Shown: positions 44,675-54,208, counted from the first letter of the stretch. The stretch: DNA of 64,000 nucleotides from CAZHCA01 sp964530825 (GCA_964530825.1 CAZHCA010000019.1:19704-83703); one strand, 5' to 3'. A program made the numbers and translations. The notes: generated by a model not told the origin, from the letters alone.

Positions 44675-46180
44675 ATGGAACAGTGGACTACAGACTGGAC
44701 GGCCAGGTGGGCGATTTACAGCCCCCATAAAATAGCGCTGAAAGAATGGGAATCGGGGCGCACGTTGACTTACGGAGCGCTCAACGCACAGGGAGATGCT
44801 CTGGCTTCCTATTGCTCCGATCACTTCGGATTGAAAAAGGGCGATCGCGTAGCGGTTTTGGCCGACAATTGTCTGGAGTATGTCGCCTTATTTGCTGCAG
44901 CACAAAAGGCCGGCACTGTCTTGGTGCCGCTCAACTATCGACTGGCACCGGCCGAAATTGATTATCAGCTACAAAATTGTGATCCACAGCTGGTCATCAG
45001 CGAATCGAAGTACCAGTCACTATTAGACGAAGCTCCTGGATATATTAAGATCAAGGCGCGCTGGTCGTTGGAGGAGCTGTCCGAATACCTCCAGGAATCA
45101 ACTGGAAAAACGGATCTTTTTCCGGCACGGACGTTGGAGCCGGATCATCCGGTATTTATTTTATACACCTCTGGTACGACCGGTTTTCCCAAAGGCGCCT
45201 TATATACCCATGGAATGCTGTTCTGGAACAGTGTAAATACCGCTTTGAGCCTGATTTTAAATTCCGAAAGTCGCACGATCAATTTTATGCCGCCCTTTCA
45301 TACCGGCGGCTGGAACGTACTGACTACACCACTGCTGCACCGGGGCGGTTACACCTGCTTATTCAAGAAGTTCGATGCAGCAGCCGGATTGCGGGCACTG
45401 GAAACGGAACAGTCTACTATTTTCATGGGGGTACCAACTATGCTCCGGATGCTGGCTGCCGAACCGGCTTTCGACGCTGCTGACCTTTCAACGCTTCTCT
45501 ATGCTATCGTAGGGGGTGAACCCATGCCAATACCTTTAATCGAACAATGGCACAACCGCGGTGTAGCGATCCGGCAGGGCTTTGGCATGACTGAGGCGGG
45601 CCCTAATCTGACCTCCCTGCACCAGGACGACGCGGTGCGAAAGAAAGGCTCCATCGGCAGACCTAATTTTTATGTACAATACAAGCTGGTGGGGCCCGAT
45701 GGTAAGCAGGTGCCACCAGGCGAGGCGGGTGAATTATTACTGCGCGGTCCCATGGTTACTCCGGGCTACTGGCGAAACCCGGAGGCCACTCAAAAATCGA
45801 TTGTCGACGGCTGGTACCACTCGGGAGATATGCTGCGCGAAGATGAAGCGGGTTACTTGTATGTCGTAGATCGCATTAAAAATATGTTTATTTCCGGAGG
45901 TGAAAACGTCTATCCTGCCGAAGTCGAGCGCGTCATTAACCAACATCCAGCAGTTAAGGGGGTGGTAGTACTCGGGGTGCCGGACCCAAAATGGGGAGAA
46001 GTAGGCCGGGCTTTTGTTGTTACGACCGAGAGCGGAGGCCTCCAGGAAGAGGCATTGCTCGAACATTGCCGTCAACACCTGGCCCGCTATAAAGTGCCCA
46101 AGTCGGTAGTTTTCCTGACTGAATTACCCTTAAGTCCAAGCGGTAAGATTGACCGTCGCCGATTGCAGCAAGATGCCTAA
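44675..46180 (+). CDS. acyl-CoA ligase (AMP-binding, ANL superfamily)
   Basis: 501 residues. Motifs in order: FILYTSGTTGFPKGALYTH (P-loop), GFGMTEAGPN (A5), WYHSGDMLREDEAGYLYVVDR (A7), IKNMFISGGENVYPAEVE (A8) and the catalytic lysine in LPLSPSGKIDRR. It activates a carboxylic acid as acyl-AMP and loads CoA. Length and motif form fit medium- or long-chain fatty acid ligases; the substrate is unknown. It forms a two-gene unit with the KAS III-like gene. Confidence 0.92.
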   Translation: MEQWTTDWTARWAIYSPHKIALKEWESGRTLTYGALNAQGDALASYCSDHFGLKKGDRVAVLADNCLEYVALFAAAQKAGTVLVPLNYRLAPAEIDYQLQNCDPQLVISESKYQSLLDEAPGYIKIKARWSLEELSEYLQESTGKTDLFPARTLEPDHPVFILYTSGTTGFPKGALYTHGMLFWNSVNTALSLILNSESRTINFMPPFHTGGWNVLTTPLLHRGGYTCLFKKFDAAAGLRALETEQSTIFMGVPTMLRMLAAEPAFDAADLSTLLYAIVGGEPMPIPLIEQWHNRGVAIRQGFGMTEAGPNLTSLHQDDAVRKKGSIGRPNFYVQYKLVGPDGKQVPPGEAGELLLRGPMVTPGYWRNPEATQKSIVDGWYHSGDMLREDEAGYLYVVDRIKNMFISGGENVYPAEVERVINQHPAVKGVVVLGVPDPKWGEVGRAFVVTTESGGLQEEALLEHCRQHLARYKVPKSVVFLTELPLSPSGKIDRRRLQQDA

Positions 46181-46671
46181 ACTTTCTTGCCGCATACCTA
46201 AAAACCATCATTCATCCCGACCAAGAGAAAGGTCTCCATCCTTTTTGGAGTCGAAGGCTGTTTTTGTCAGTTTTTCATCAACTTGTGCCACCTTGGCAAT
46301 CTAAATCCGGAGACAAAGCGTAGTTATAGGTAAGTGTTCGAGCGGAGTGCAGGTAAAACGACAAACCGATTTTTGGCATCTTTTGCAGGTGATCATTATC
46401 ATTGGCAAGCCGGTTTTTGGACATTATAATTGTACCAGTAAGCAAGTTCCACCTTTTTTTGTCTAAACGTCGTTTCTTACCTCGCTTTGCGTAGAAGGCG
46501 CAAAAGTGCTGGGATAGTAAGGTTCTGTCATAGCTTCTTGACCCATATGAGAATCTTAACGAAGCAATCTAACACCGGCAAAAATTTTTTGTTTAACCTT
46601 GTTTACAGAGTCGTGACATTATTACCTAGTCTGCCAATTATTTTTGCAAAAGCCTAGACCGTTCAGGGATC
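46181..46671. other. intergenic region before hemA
   Basis: 491 bases with no credible ORF. TATTTTTG at 46639-46646 matches the TAnnTTTG promoter element and would start the hemA transcript about 20 bases before its ATG; no convincing TTG element was found at the right distance. A short CTCCA/TGGAG hairpin near 46230 may end the ligase transcript. Confidence 0.45.
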
Positions 46672-47901
46672 ATGTTGAACCATTATAAGATCATCACCGT
46701 AACGCACAAGCGGATTAGCTTAAAAAATATCTGTGATTTTGTTGTCAAAACCACAGATGAAAAGGATTTGCGGGGTCAACTGGATGAACTCAAAGCAGCT
46801 TTTGAACTTCCAGAGTTGTTGTATCTCGCTACTTGTAACCGGGTGATGTACTTTTTTACTTCCGATCAGAACCTGGACGAGCAATTCCTTTATCGTTTTT
46901 TCCGTCAGGTTAATCCTACCCTTTCCGATGAGCAGTTGTATTCACTCAATGAAAAGGCTTACCAATTGGAGGGTATGGAAGCCCTACGTCACTTGTACGA
47001 AGTAGCCGCCTCTATTGATTCTCTGGTCATTGGCGAGCGCCAGATTCTGGGGCAACTGCGCGAAGCCTACGATCAGTGTAAAAGCTGGGGGCTTACGGGA
47101 GACGATTTGCGCATGGCTGTTCAGCAAGCCGTGGTGACGGCAAAAGGCGTTTATTCAACCACTCAAATCGGCGATAAGCCGGTATCTATCGTTTCGCTGG
47201 CTATCCAGAAGATGTTACATGCTCATGTCGCCAAAGATGCACGCATCCTGCTCATCGGTGCGGGCCAGACCAATCTGCTGGTGGCTAAATTCTTGAAAAA
47301 ACACGGTTTCGAGCGAGTGACTGTCTTTAACCGTACCATTGGCAAAGCTATAAACCTTGCAGCCATGCTGGACGGCCAAGCATTGCCCATCCGTGCTCTG
47401 CAGGATTACCAAGGCGGTTTCGATTGCATGATCGTGTGCACAGGATCCATTGACCCTATTGTAACACCCGAATTGTACGAACGGCTGCTGCAGGGCGAGT
47501 CCGGCCAAAAAGTACTTATTGATCTCGCGATTCCCCACAATGTAGATATGGCTGTTGTGGAGCGTTTCCGTCCGACCTATATTGAAATCGATGGTCTTCG
47601 GAATTCCGCGAAGGAAAACCTTGCCTTTCGCGAGCAGGAAGTAAAAAAAGCGCAAGCCTTGCTGGAAGAATACATTGAGGAGTTTCCGGTGCTTTATCGT
47701 CAGCGCCAGATGGAAATCGCTATGCGCGAAGTTCCCGTGCAAATTAAAGCTGTGAAATCGAAAGCGATCAACGAAGTCTTTCATAAAGAAATCTCTTCAC
47801 TCGATGACCAATCGCGCGATTTGATGGAGCGCATGCTCGCCTACATGGAAAAAAAGTGTATCGGTATTCCGATGAAAGCGGTACGCGAAGGGCTCACCTA
47901 A
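46672..47901 (+). CDS. hemA: glutamyl-tRNA reductase
   Basis: 409 residues. The catalytic domain has Cys55 in LYLATCNRVMYFF, the position of the thioester-forming cysteine, then SLVIGERQILGQLREAYDQ. A Rossmann domain (ILLIGAGQTNLLVAKFL) binds NADPH and a helical dimerisation domain closes the protein. It reduces glutamyl-tRNA(Glu) to glutamate-1-semialdehyde, the first step of C5 haem synthesis. The start MLNHYKIITVTHKRISL fits the family. No other hem gene is adjacent. Confidence 0.93.
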   Translation: MLNHYKIITVTHKRISLKNICDFVVKTTDEKDLRGQLDELKAAFELPELLYLATCNRVMYFFTSDQNLDEQFLYRFFRQVNPTLSDEQLYSLNEKAYQLEGMEALRHLYEVAASIDSLVIGERQILGQLREAYDQCKSWGLTGDDLRMAVQQAVVTAKGVYSTTQIGDKPVSIVSLAIQKMLHAHVAKDARILLIGAGQTNLLVAKFLKKHGFERVTVFNRTIGKAINLAAMLDGQALPIRALQDYQGGFDCMIVCTGSIDPIVTPELYERLLQGESGQKVLIDLAIPHNVDMAVVERFRPTYIEIDGLRNSAKENLAFREQEVKKAQALLEEYIEEFPVLYRQRQMEIAMREVPVQIKAVKSKAINEVFHKEISSLDDQSRDLMERMLAYMEKKCIGIPMKAVREGLT

Positions 47902-47932
47902 TGTTTTAACTTTCTGTGATGGAGTCAAACCA

Positions 47933-47968
47933 AATCCCGAAGGCTGACTGCGAACGGCCATCGGGATT
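47933..47968 (+). terminator. hairpin downstream of hemA
   Basis: AATCCCGA (47933-47940) pairs with TCGGGATT (47961-47968) across a 20-base loop, 31 bases after the hemA stop. No T run follows, so it is at best a weak or Rho-assisted end. Confidence 0.35.
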
Positions 47969-48116
47969 CGGCGTTCGTTCTCTATACAGGCGCAATGGTA
48001 ATGAGGCGCCGTGCTGCGGAATTTCCGCCCGCAGTATATTAGCCGCCTTGCGAATTTCGTTGGATAAGTACAACTTACCGCAGGATAAAATTTAACCGGA
48101 ATCGAACGTGTGAATT

Positions 48117-48767
48117 ATGAAGAAGCTTTTGGTGGGGATCATTATGATCGTTGGGGCCAGCTACAACCCTCAGGCACAAACAATGGGAACCGTGACGATC
48201 GACGGTAATATTTATCCTTTTTCGGTAGATGAGTGCGGGGATACGATCATCCTGGCGAGCTTGCAAGATGTTGCGGTTAGCTCCTTCCGTACATTCGATG
48301 ATCCTGATGACTTTCGGAGATATCGTCTATACCGCCACTATGCCACAATTGTTTATCCATATGCCGTAGAGGCCATCCGGCAGTATCGCGAAGTAGAGTA
48401 CGCGGAAACGGTAATGGGTAAGCGGAAATACAAGAAATTCGTCAAAAATCTGCATAACGAGCTTAAGGATGAGTACAAGGATCCCCTCAAGGGCCTTACC
48501 AAGACCCAAGGTCTTATCCTGACCAAAATGATAGAGCGGGAGCTCGATACCCCGATTTTTTACGTAGTTAAGGAATTGCGGGGCGGCCTGACCGCCTTTT
48601 ACTGGGGTACGATCAGCTCATTTGCAGGCTACCACCTCAAGGATGGTTACACGGAGGGAGAAGATGAGGTACTGGATGCGGTGCTACAAGATTTCAATAT
48701 CTCCTACACCCTGCCCAGTAGCCGTAAGCACGAAATCAAAGCGCTGGGAAAGAAGAAAAAAGATTGA
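48117..48767 (+). CDS. DUF4294 family exported protein
   Basis: 216 residues with a signal peptide (about 1-21, ending PQAQ). The DUF4294 core is visible: RYRLYRHYATIVYPYAVEAIRQYREVE, a Lys-rich KRKYKKFVKNLHNELKDEYKDPLKGLTKTQGLILTKMIERE, then FYVVKELRGGLTAFYWGTIS. The C-terminal tail is basic. The family is nearly confined to Bacteroidota and has no known function. It stands 97 bases upstream of the FAD oxidoreductase gene on the same strand. Confidence 0.8.
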   Translation: MKKLLVGIIMIVGASYNPQAQTMGTVTIDGNIYPFSVDECGDTIILASLQDVAVSSFRTFDDPDDFRRYRLYRHYATIVYPYAVEAIRQYREVEYAETVMGKRKYKKFVKNLHNELKDEYKDPLKGLTKTQGLILTKMIERELDTPIFYVVKELRGGLTAFYWGTISSFAGYHLKDGYTEGEDEVLDAVLQDFNISYTLPSSRKHEIKALGKKKKD

Positions 48768-48863
48768 GCTACCGGGAGGGTGTAATGTCTTTTTTCTACG
48801 TTTTTCCAACCTGGGTATTTCCTGGTCTGGAAAGTAAGCGGTATTTTCAGATAAAGGTGGATT

Positions 48864-51797
48864 ATGGCTACTTCTTTCGACGCCTTACGAGCCCAATTGA
48901 GTGGTGATATCCGTACTGATCAATTGCATAAGATCTTATATGCCACAGATGCATCGGTATACCGGGCCTTACCGCAAGCCGTTATTTTCCCTAAGCACCA
49001 GAAAGACATTCAAAAAGTCGTCAATTATTGCTGGAAACACCGGGTACCCATTGTGCCACGTGCGGCTGGCACCTCCCTTGCCGGACAGTGTGTAGGTGAA
49101 GGCATCGTGCTGGATACTTCCCGTTACATGAACCGCATTCTGGAGGTCAATCCCGAGGAGGGTTGGGCACGTGTGCAGCCGGGTGTTATTCGAGATGAGC
49201 TTAATCACCATCTGCGCGCCCACGGATTGTGCTTCGGGCCCAATACATCGACTGCCAACCGGGCAACCATTGGCGGTATGGTGGGTAATAATTCCTGTGG
49301 TAGCTCCTCGATCATATATGGTACAACGCGTCAGCATTTGCTAGAGGTGACGGCCGTCCTCAGCGATGGCTCCCCGGCTGTTTTCGGGCCACTCGATCCA
49401 GGGCAATTTCGGGTAAAAATGGAGGGGGAATGGTTAGAAAACCGGTTATACCGCCACATTTACGAGCTACTAAGCCACCCGGATAATCAAACGCACATTC
49501 GCCGGCATTTTCCCCATCCCACTATCCAGCGCCGGAATACCGGATATGCGCTAGACCAGTTATTAGCAATGCAACCCTTCGACGCCGGGGGGGCACCATT
49601 CAATTTTTCCAGCCTGCTGGCCGGCTCGGAGGGCACGCTTGCGATAACTACGGAAATAAAGATTGCACTGCAACCGCTACTCCCTCCGGCTGCTGCTGTG
49701 GTAGCGATTCATTTCCGGCAGGTGATCGACGCCTTGCGCGCCGTTGAGCCGGTTCTCGACTTTCGTCCCAGCGCTTGCGAGCTGATGGATAAAACCATTT
49801 TGGACTGCACCCGGGAAAATATTGCTCAACAACGCAACCGGTTTTTCTTGGAAGGTGATCCACAGGCAGTACTTCTGGTAGAAGTACGCGGCGCTAACCC
49901 GGCACGTGCCTGGCAAGAAGCCGAGCGCTTGGCAGACGCTATGCGCGCCCGGAGGTGCGGGTATGCCTTTCCAATAATCGAAGGGGAAGATACCCAACGC
50001 ATATGGGCCTTACGCAAAGCGGGCCTTGGGGTACTTTCCAATCTGCCGGGCGATGCCAAACCCGTTGCCTGTATTGAAGATACGGCCGTAAGGGTTGCGG
50101 ATCTACCGGCTTACATCGAGGAGTTTACCCAGCTTATGGAGGGTTTCGGTCAAAAAGCAGTTTACTATGCCCACGCCGGCGACGGGGAGTTGCATCTCAG
50201 GCCGATCCTTAACCTCAAAGATCCGGGTGATCGATCGGCCTTTAAAGCCATCAGCGAAGCCAGCGCGCGGCTGGTGAAAAAGTACCGCGGCTCCCTCAGC
50301 GGGGAGCACGGCGACGGGCGGGTGCGTGCCCCATTTATCCCGCTTGTTCTGGGTGAAGAAAACTACGAGTTACTCCGCTTGATCAAGCAGCACTGGGATC
50401 CTTTTGGGCTTTTCAATCCAGGGAAAATCGTGGATGCCGCCCCAATGGACGAATCCTTTCGGTATGCTTCCGGCCAGGATTTACCGCAAGTGAAGACCTT
50501 CTTCGACTGGTCGGCTGATCAGGGTATCCTGCGTGCGGCAGAGCGGTGCAATGGTTCGGGCGATTGTCGCAAATTAGCGCTTTCGGGAGGTACCATGTGT
50601 CCCAGTTATATGGCTACCCGCGAAGAAAAGGATACGACCAGGGCGCGGGCGAATGCGCTACGGGAAATGCTCACCCACCACAGGCCCGAATTCCTTAACC
50701 CTTTCCAGCACGAAGATCTCTACGAAGTACTGGATCTTTGTTTGTCCTGTAAAGGTTGCACCTCCGAGTGCCCGTCGAATGTGGATATGTCGACGATGAA
50801 GGCAGAGTTTTTATACCAGTATTATCAAGGCAGGAGACGGCCGTTGCGCATGTGGGCCATTGCCAACATCGGTCGGCTCAATCGCCTGGCGGCCTGGGCA
50901 CCTCCAGCCGCTAATTTTCTCCTTACCCAGCCCGTTTTAAGCAGATTGGTGAAAAAAAGTCTGGGCCTGGCTCCAGACCGGTCGTTGCCCAAGGTACATC
51001 GGTCGTTGCGTTCCTGGTACTGGTGGAATCGGCGGAGATGGCGAAAACGTGCATTTCCGAAAGGGGCGGTACAACTATACTGTGATGAATTTACTGATAT
51101 CAATGACCGGGATATCGGGATCGCTGCTATTCGTTTACTAATCAATTTGGGATATCGGGTGCATTTGGGGCGTGGGGCAGATAGTGGAAGGGCGCACATT
51201 TCCAATGGGATGCTTGATGAGGCACGCAATCTGGCGCGCGCCAATGTGCTGCATTTTGCCGATCGCGTAAACGCCAACGTTCCGCTAGTGGGTATTGAGC
51301 CTTCTGCTATCCTGGGTTTTCGCGATGAGTATCCCAAGCTTGTCGGTGATGATTTAAAAGAAAAGGCTCAGCAATTGGGAGAGTATTGTTATACTCTGGA
51401 AGGCTTTCTATGGCGCGAAGCTGAGGCCGGCAGGATTGGCCCCAGTGACTTTACGGAGCGGGCGCAACACATAGTATTACATGGCCACTGTCATCAAAAA
51501 GCACTGGACGGGATAACAGCCAGCGCAATGGTTTTAGACTTACCCAAACGGTTTACCGTCGAGCACCTGCCTACCGGTTGTTGCGGGATGGCCGGGTCTT
51601 TTGGATACGAGGCCGAACACCACGCGTTGAGTATGCAGATTGGGGATTTGGTGCTTTTCCCGGCATTGCGCCAAATCGAGGAATCGACCTGGATCGCTGC
51701 GCCCGGCACGAGCTGCCGGCATCAAATATTCGACGGGACGGGCTTACGGGCGATGCACCCGGCGGAAATTTTGTGGAAGGCCTTTCAGGAGCGATAA
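48864..51797 (+). CDS. FAD-linked oxidase with Fe-S C-terminal half (YdiJ/D-2-hydroxyacid dehydrogenase type)
   Basis: 977 residues, a fusion of three parts. Residues about 1-230 form the PCMH FAD-binding domain (VPRAAGTSLAGQCVGEGIVLD, GGMVGNNSCGSSS). Residues about 260-530 are the FAD-oxidase C-terminal domain (HAGDGELHLRP, SGEHGDGRVR). The rest carries Fe-S cysteine sets (CNGSGDCRKL...MCPSY and CLSCKGCTSECPSN) and a CCG domain (HGHCHQKAL, PTGCCGMAGSFGYE). The layout matches E. coli YdiJ and related D-lactate or D-2-hydroxyglutarate dehydrogenases that feed electrons to quinone. The substrate is uncertain. ftcD follows at 15 bases. Confidence 0.88.
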   Translation: MATSFDALRAQLSGDIRTDQLHKILYATDASVYRALPQAVIFPKHQKDIQKVVNYCWKHRVPIVPRAAGTSLAGQCVGEGIVLDTSRYMNRILEVNPEEGWARVQPGVIRDELNHHLRAHGLCFGPNTSTANRATIGGMVGNNSCGSSSIIYGTTRQHLLEVTAVLSDGSPAVFGPLDPGQFRVKMEGEWLENRLYRHIYELLSHPDNQTHIRRHFPHPTIQRRNTGYALDQLLAMQPFDAGGAPFNFSSLLAGSEGTLAITTEIKIALQPLLPPAAAVVAIHFRQVIDALRAVEPVLDFRPSACELMDKTILDCTRENIAQQRNRFFLEGDPQAVLLVEVRGANPARAWQEAERLADAMRARRCGYAFPIIEGEDTQRIWALRKAGLGVLSNLPGDAKPVACIEDTAVRVADLPAYIEEFTQLMEGFGQKAVYYAHAGDGELHLRPILNLKDPGDRSAFKAISEASARLVKKYRGSLSGEHGDGRVRAPFIPLVLGEENYELLRLIKQHWDPFGLFNPGKIVDAAPMDESFRYASGQDLPQVKTFFDWSADQGILRAAERCNGSGDCRKLALSGGTMCPSYMATREEKDTTRARANALREMLTHHRPEFLNPFQHEDLYEVLDLCLSCKGCTSECPSNVDMSTMKAEFLYQYYQGRRRPLRMWAIANIGRLNRLAAWAPPAANFLLTQPVLSRLVKKSLGLAPDRSLPKVHRSLRSWYWWNRRRWRKRAFPKGAVQLYCDEFTDINDRDIGIAAIRLLINLGYRVHLGRGADSGRAHISNGMLDEARNLARANVLHFADRVNANVPLVGIEPSAILGFRDEYPKLVGDDLKEKAQQLGEYCYTLEGFLWREAEAGRIGPSDFTERAQHIVLHGHCHQKALDGITASAMVLDLPKRFTVEHLPTGCCGMAGSFGYEAEHHALSMQIGDLVLFPALRQIEESTWIAAPGTSCRHQIFDGTGLRAMHPAEILWKAFQER

Positions 51798-51812
51798 CCA
51801 AGCCCAAGGACA

Positions 51813-52829
51813 ATGGAGCAAATCGAATGCGTACCAAATTTTAGCGAGGGGCGCAGGCCCGAAGTAATTGAAGTGATCGCCGAGGCCATTCGGTCTGCTG
51901 AGGGTGTCGAATTGCTACATATCGATCCGGGTGCGGGCGCCAACCGAACGGTAATGACTTTTGCTGGCCCACCTCCAGCTGTGGTTGAAGCAGCATTCAG
52001 GAGTATAAAAATGGCAGCCGAAAAAATTGACATGCAGCTACACCAGGGAGCGCATCCACGCCTTGGCGCAACGGATGTTTGTCCGCTCATCCCGCTTTCC
52101 GGGATCGACCTAGCCGATACCGTTGTTTGGGCGCGGCGCCTGGCAGAACACGTTGGCCAAGCATTGGGTATACCCGTTTATCTTTACGAAGCAGCAGCAA
52201 CCCACCCTGCCCGCAAAAATTTGGCGGACATTCGCCGGGGGGAGTATGAGGGGCTCGTCCACAAATTAGCGGATCCTGTGTGGAAGCCCGACTTTGGGCC
52301 AGCTCGTTTTCATGAGCGGGCAGGGGCAACGATTATCGGCGCTCGTCCTTTTCTGGCAGCCTACAATGTTAACCTGAACACCGACGCGGTGGGCGCTGCC
52401 AAACAAATTGCACGGCGGGTGCGCGAAAGCGGCTTTCGAGCCATTACCGGCAAGCGCAATCCAGGGCGATTACAAAACGTCAAGGCTCTCGGATGGTATA
52501 TTGAAGAATACCGGCGCGCTCAGGTTTCTATGAACATTACCGATTTAAGCGTAACAGGGTTGCACCAGGCCTACGAGGCCTGTCGGGATGAAGCCAAAAA
52601 AATAGGAGTGGAAGTAACCGGCTCGGAACTGGTTGGCATGATACCCCTATGGGCCTTCCTAGAGGCCGGCCGGCACTACACAGCCGGTGGGCAGGCAACC
52701 GAGAAGGATTTAATTTGGGCAGCGATCGACGGTCTAGGCTTAGCAGACCTTAGCCCTTTCGTACCTGAGGAGCGGATTATTGAGTACCGCTTGCAGGTGC
52801 TGCGGGATAAAAAACCGTTGTCAAGTTAA
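51813..52829 (+). CDS. ftcD: glutamate formimidoyltransferase
   Basis: 338 residues, the two-domain formiminotransferase without the cyclodeaminase part. It starts MEQIECVPNFSEGRRPEVIE and has LHIDPGAGANRTVMTFAG, MQLHQGAHPRLGATDVCP with the expected catalytic His, and GARPFLAAYNVNL. It transfers the formimino group of N-formimino-glutamate, from histidine breakdown, to tetrahydrofolate. A purine-rich AAGGA lies just before the ATG. It follows the YdiJ-like gene by 15 bases, not a hut gene. Its last nine bases overlap the convergent gene. Confidence 0.93.
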   Translation: MEQIECVPNFSEGRRPEVIEVIAEAIRSAEGVELLHIDPGAGANRTVMTFAGPPPAVVEAAFRSIKMAAEKIDMQLHQGAHPRLGATDVCPLIPLSGIDLADTVVWARRLAEHVGQALGIPVYLYEAAATHPARKNLADIRRGEYEGLVHKLADPVWKPDFGPARFHERAGATIIGARPFLAAYNVNLNTDAVGAAKQIARRVRESGFRAITGKRNPGRLQNVKALGWYIEEYRRAQVSMNITDLSVTGLHQAYEACRDEAKKIGVEVTGSELVGMIPLWAFLEAGRHYTAGGQATEKDLIWAAIDGLGLADLSPFVPEERIIEYRLQVLRDKKPLSS

Positions 52830-54035
52830 CAATACAAACAGAAAGGTACTCACCGTAGCGATAAAGCCCAGCATAAAGATATTGTAGGAAATAGTCAGGA
52901 AGCGGTATTTTTTTTCCAGGACTTTGCCAAGGTAGTATAAGTCGCGCGTCATATTGCCGTACAGTAACTCGGGGTCGCGAAACAGCCGGTCCATTGCGGC
53001 TTCGTACTCTTCCAGTTTAAGGTGTACAAAATTTCCAAAGAAAACCACATTGTGCCGGCTGTCAAGGGCTTCTTTGAGGTTCTTATTAACGTTGGTCACT
53101 TTGGGACGGGCAGATAGCACCGCAAAGATCAGGGAAGCCAAGCCGGTAACCAGGAAAATGACAATCGGGAGCAGGATCATGGGGTTTGTTTGGCTCAGGT
53201 TGCGGTAGGTGAGTATGCTAATCAGCACCGAGATCAGGATAGAGTTTACGCTGATCATAATATTTGCCTTATTATCAGCAATCGCGCTTAGGTTAATGTG
53301 GTTGCGATAATTCGCCCGGAAGAAAGTCTGTACCGGCTTAGTTGGGTTTCCGGTGTCGAGGTCGTTGAACAACGGAGGCGTGCCAGCCAAATGTTCAGTA
53401 TTTTGACTTTCCGCATTGGCTTTTTGTAGACGCACATATTGCTGCTGGAGCAATTTCGCTAAATTTTCACCGTAAGTAACCTGCGCATATGAGGTGTAAA
53501 AGACGAGATGCCTCAATTGTTCCTGTAAAAAGGCCGTCCAGTGTTGCTTATCCAGCGGCATTCCTAATTTTAGGTGGCGTTCGAGTTGCCAAAGCGGTAG
53601 GCGGTCGTTGGCGCGCACGAGGAAAGTAGCTACAGTTAGAGCATCCAGTAAGACTGCTTCGTATTGTTTCAGGGGGGGGTGTTTGTCCAGTACTTTATGC
53701 ATCCATTGGAGAATGCGTGCCGCTCGTTTTTCGGGATAATCTTCGGCTTGCAAAAATTTGCGGGCTTCCTGCAGGCTGTAAGGAGTAAAGTCCAGGTAAT
53801 CGTAGATCTTACCGGAATAGAGGAACCAGGCGGCAATTTGGACGCCCTCGCGTTCGGTTTCTTCCAATTCAAGGACTTGAGTGAAGTGCCGGCAGGTTTC
53901 AACCAGGGTATGCGCAAAAGAAAAATTGTGAAATACCAGGTGGGGGTCTTTTTTGTGAAGGAAAAGATGATGAATGTATTGTTCTGCGCGCTGCAGTACC
54001 GGAGATGTAAGAAATGGAGTGGAAGCTGTCGTCAT
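52821..54035 (-). CDS. degenerate HD domain fused to PycTM (Pycsar-effector type) membrane domain
   Basis: 404 residues from the ATG at 54035; a TTG at 54086 adds a short unlikely tail. Residues about 15-200 follow the HD-domain pattern (FHNFSFAHTLVETCRHF, then AAWFLYSGKIYDY), but the diagnostic His-Asp after AAWF is Leu-Tyr here (residues 72-73), so metal binding is probably lost. The C-terminal part has the PycTM/DUF5706 signature (INLSAIADNKANIMISVNSI) with two adjacent membrane helices and a last one at the C-terminus. PycTM proteins of Pycsar immunity damage the membrane on sensing cCMP or cUMP. No cyclase is adjacent, so a defence role is unproven. Confidence 0.82.
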   Translation of the reverse strand: MTTASTPFLTSPVLQRAEQYIHHLFLHKKDPHLVFHNFSFAHTLVETCRHFTQVLELEETEREGVQIAAWFLYSGKIYDYLDFTPYSLQEARKFLQAEDYPEKRAARILQWMHKVLDKHPPLKQYEAVLLDALTVATFLVRANDRLPLWQLERHLKLGMPLDKQHWTAFLQEQLRHLVFYTSYAQVTYGENLAKLLQQQYVRLQKANAESQNTEHLAGTPPLFNDLDTGNPTKPVQTFFRANYRNHINLSAIADNKANIMISVNSILISVLISILTYRNLSQTNPMILLPIVIFLVTGLASLIFAVLSARPKVTNVNKNLKEALDSRHNVVFFGNFVHLKLEEYEAAMDRLFRDPELLYGNMTRDLYYLGKVLEKKYRFLTISYNIFMLGFIATVSTFLFVLLT

Positions 54036-54208
54036 GGGATAAAGCGTGCTGTTAGCAAAGCCGGTAAAAAAATAAAAATACAACAATAACTTATATCAAG
54101 CCAGGGGGTATTTTCGTTGGCTAAAGGAAGATTAATGGATGTTTCTATTCAGCTCACTTTTAGTGGCCGGACATGAAGGGGTGGGCGGGTTTGACAAAAA
54201 TCGTATGC

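Noticed and set aside
14825..46180. Quinolone-signal (PQS-like) pathway from kynU (anthranilate), the acyl-CoA ligase and the KAS III-like gene
   Set aside because: kynU is nearly 30 kb from the pair, the ligase has general fatty-acid-ligase motifs, and the KAS III lacks PqsD's catalytic residues. Nothing ties them together.
46380..46420. Fur-box-like sequence (GATCATTATCATT) upstream of hemA
   Set aside because: Only a partial match and not palindromic in the required way; no iron gene beside it besides hemA.
52821..54035. Complete Pycsar defence operon
   Set aside because: The adjacent genes are ftcD and a surface lipoprotein; no nucleotidyl cyclase is present in the window.
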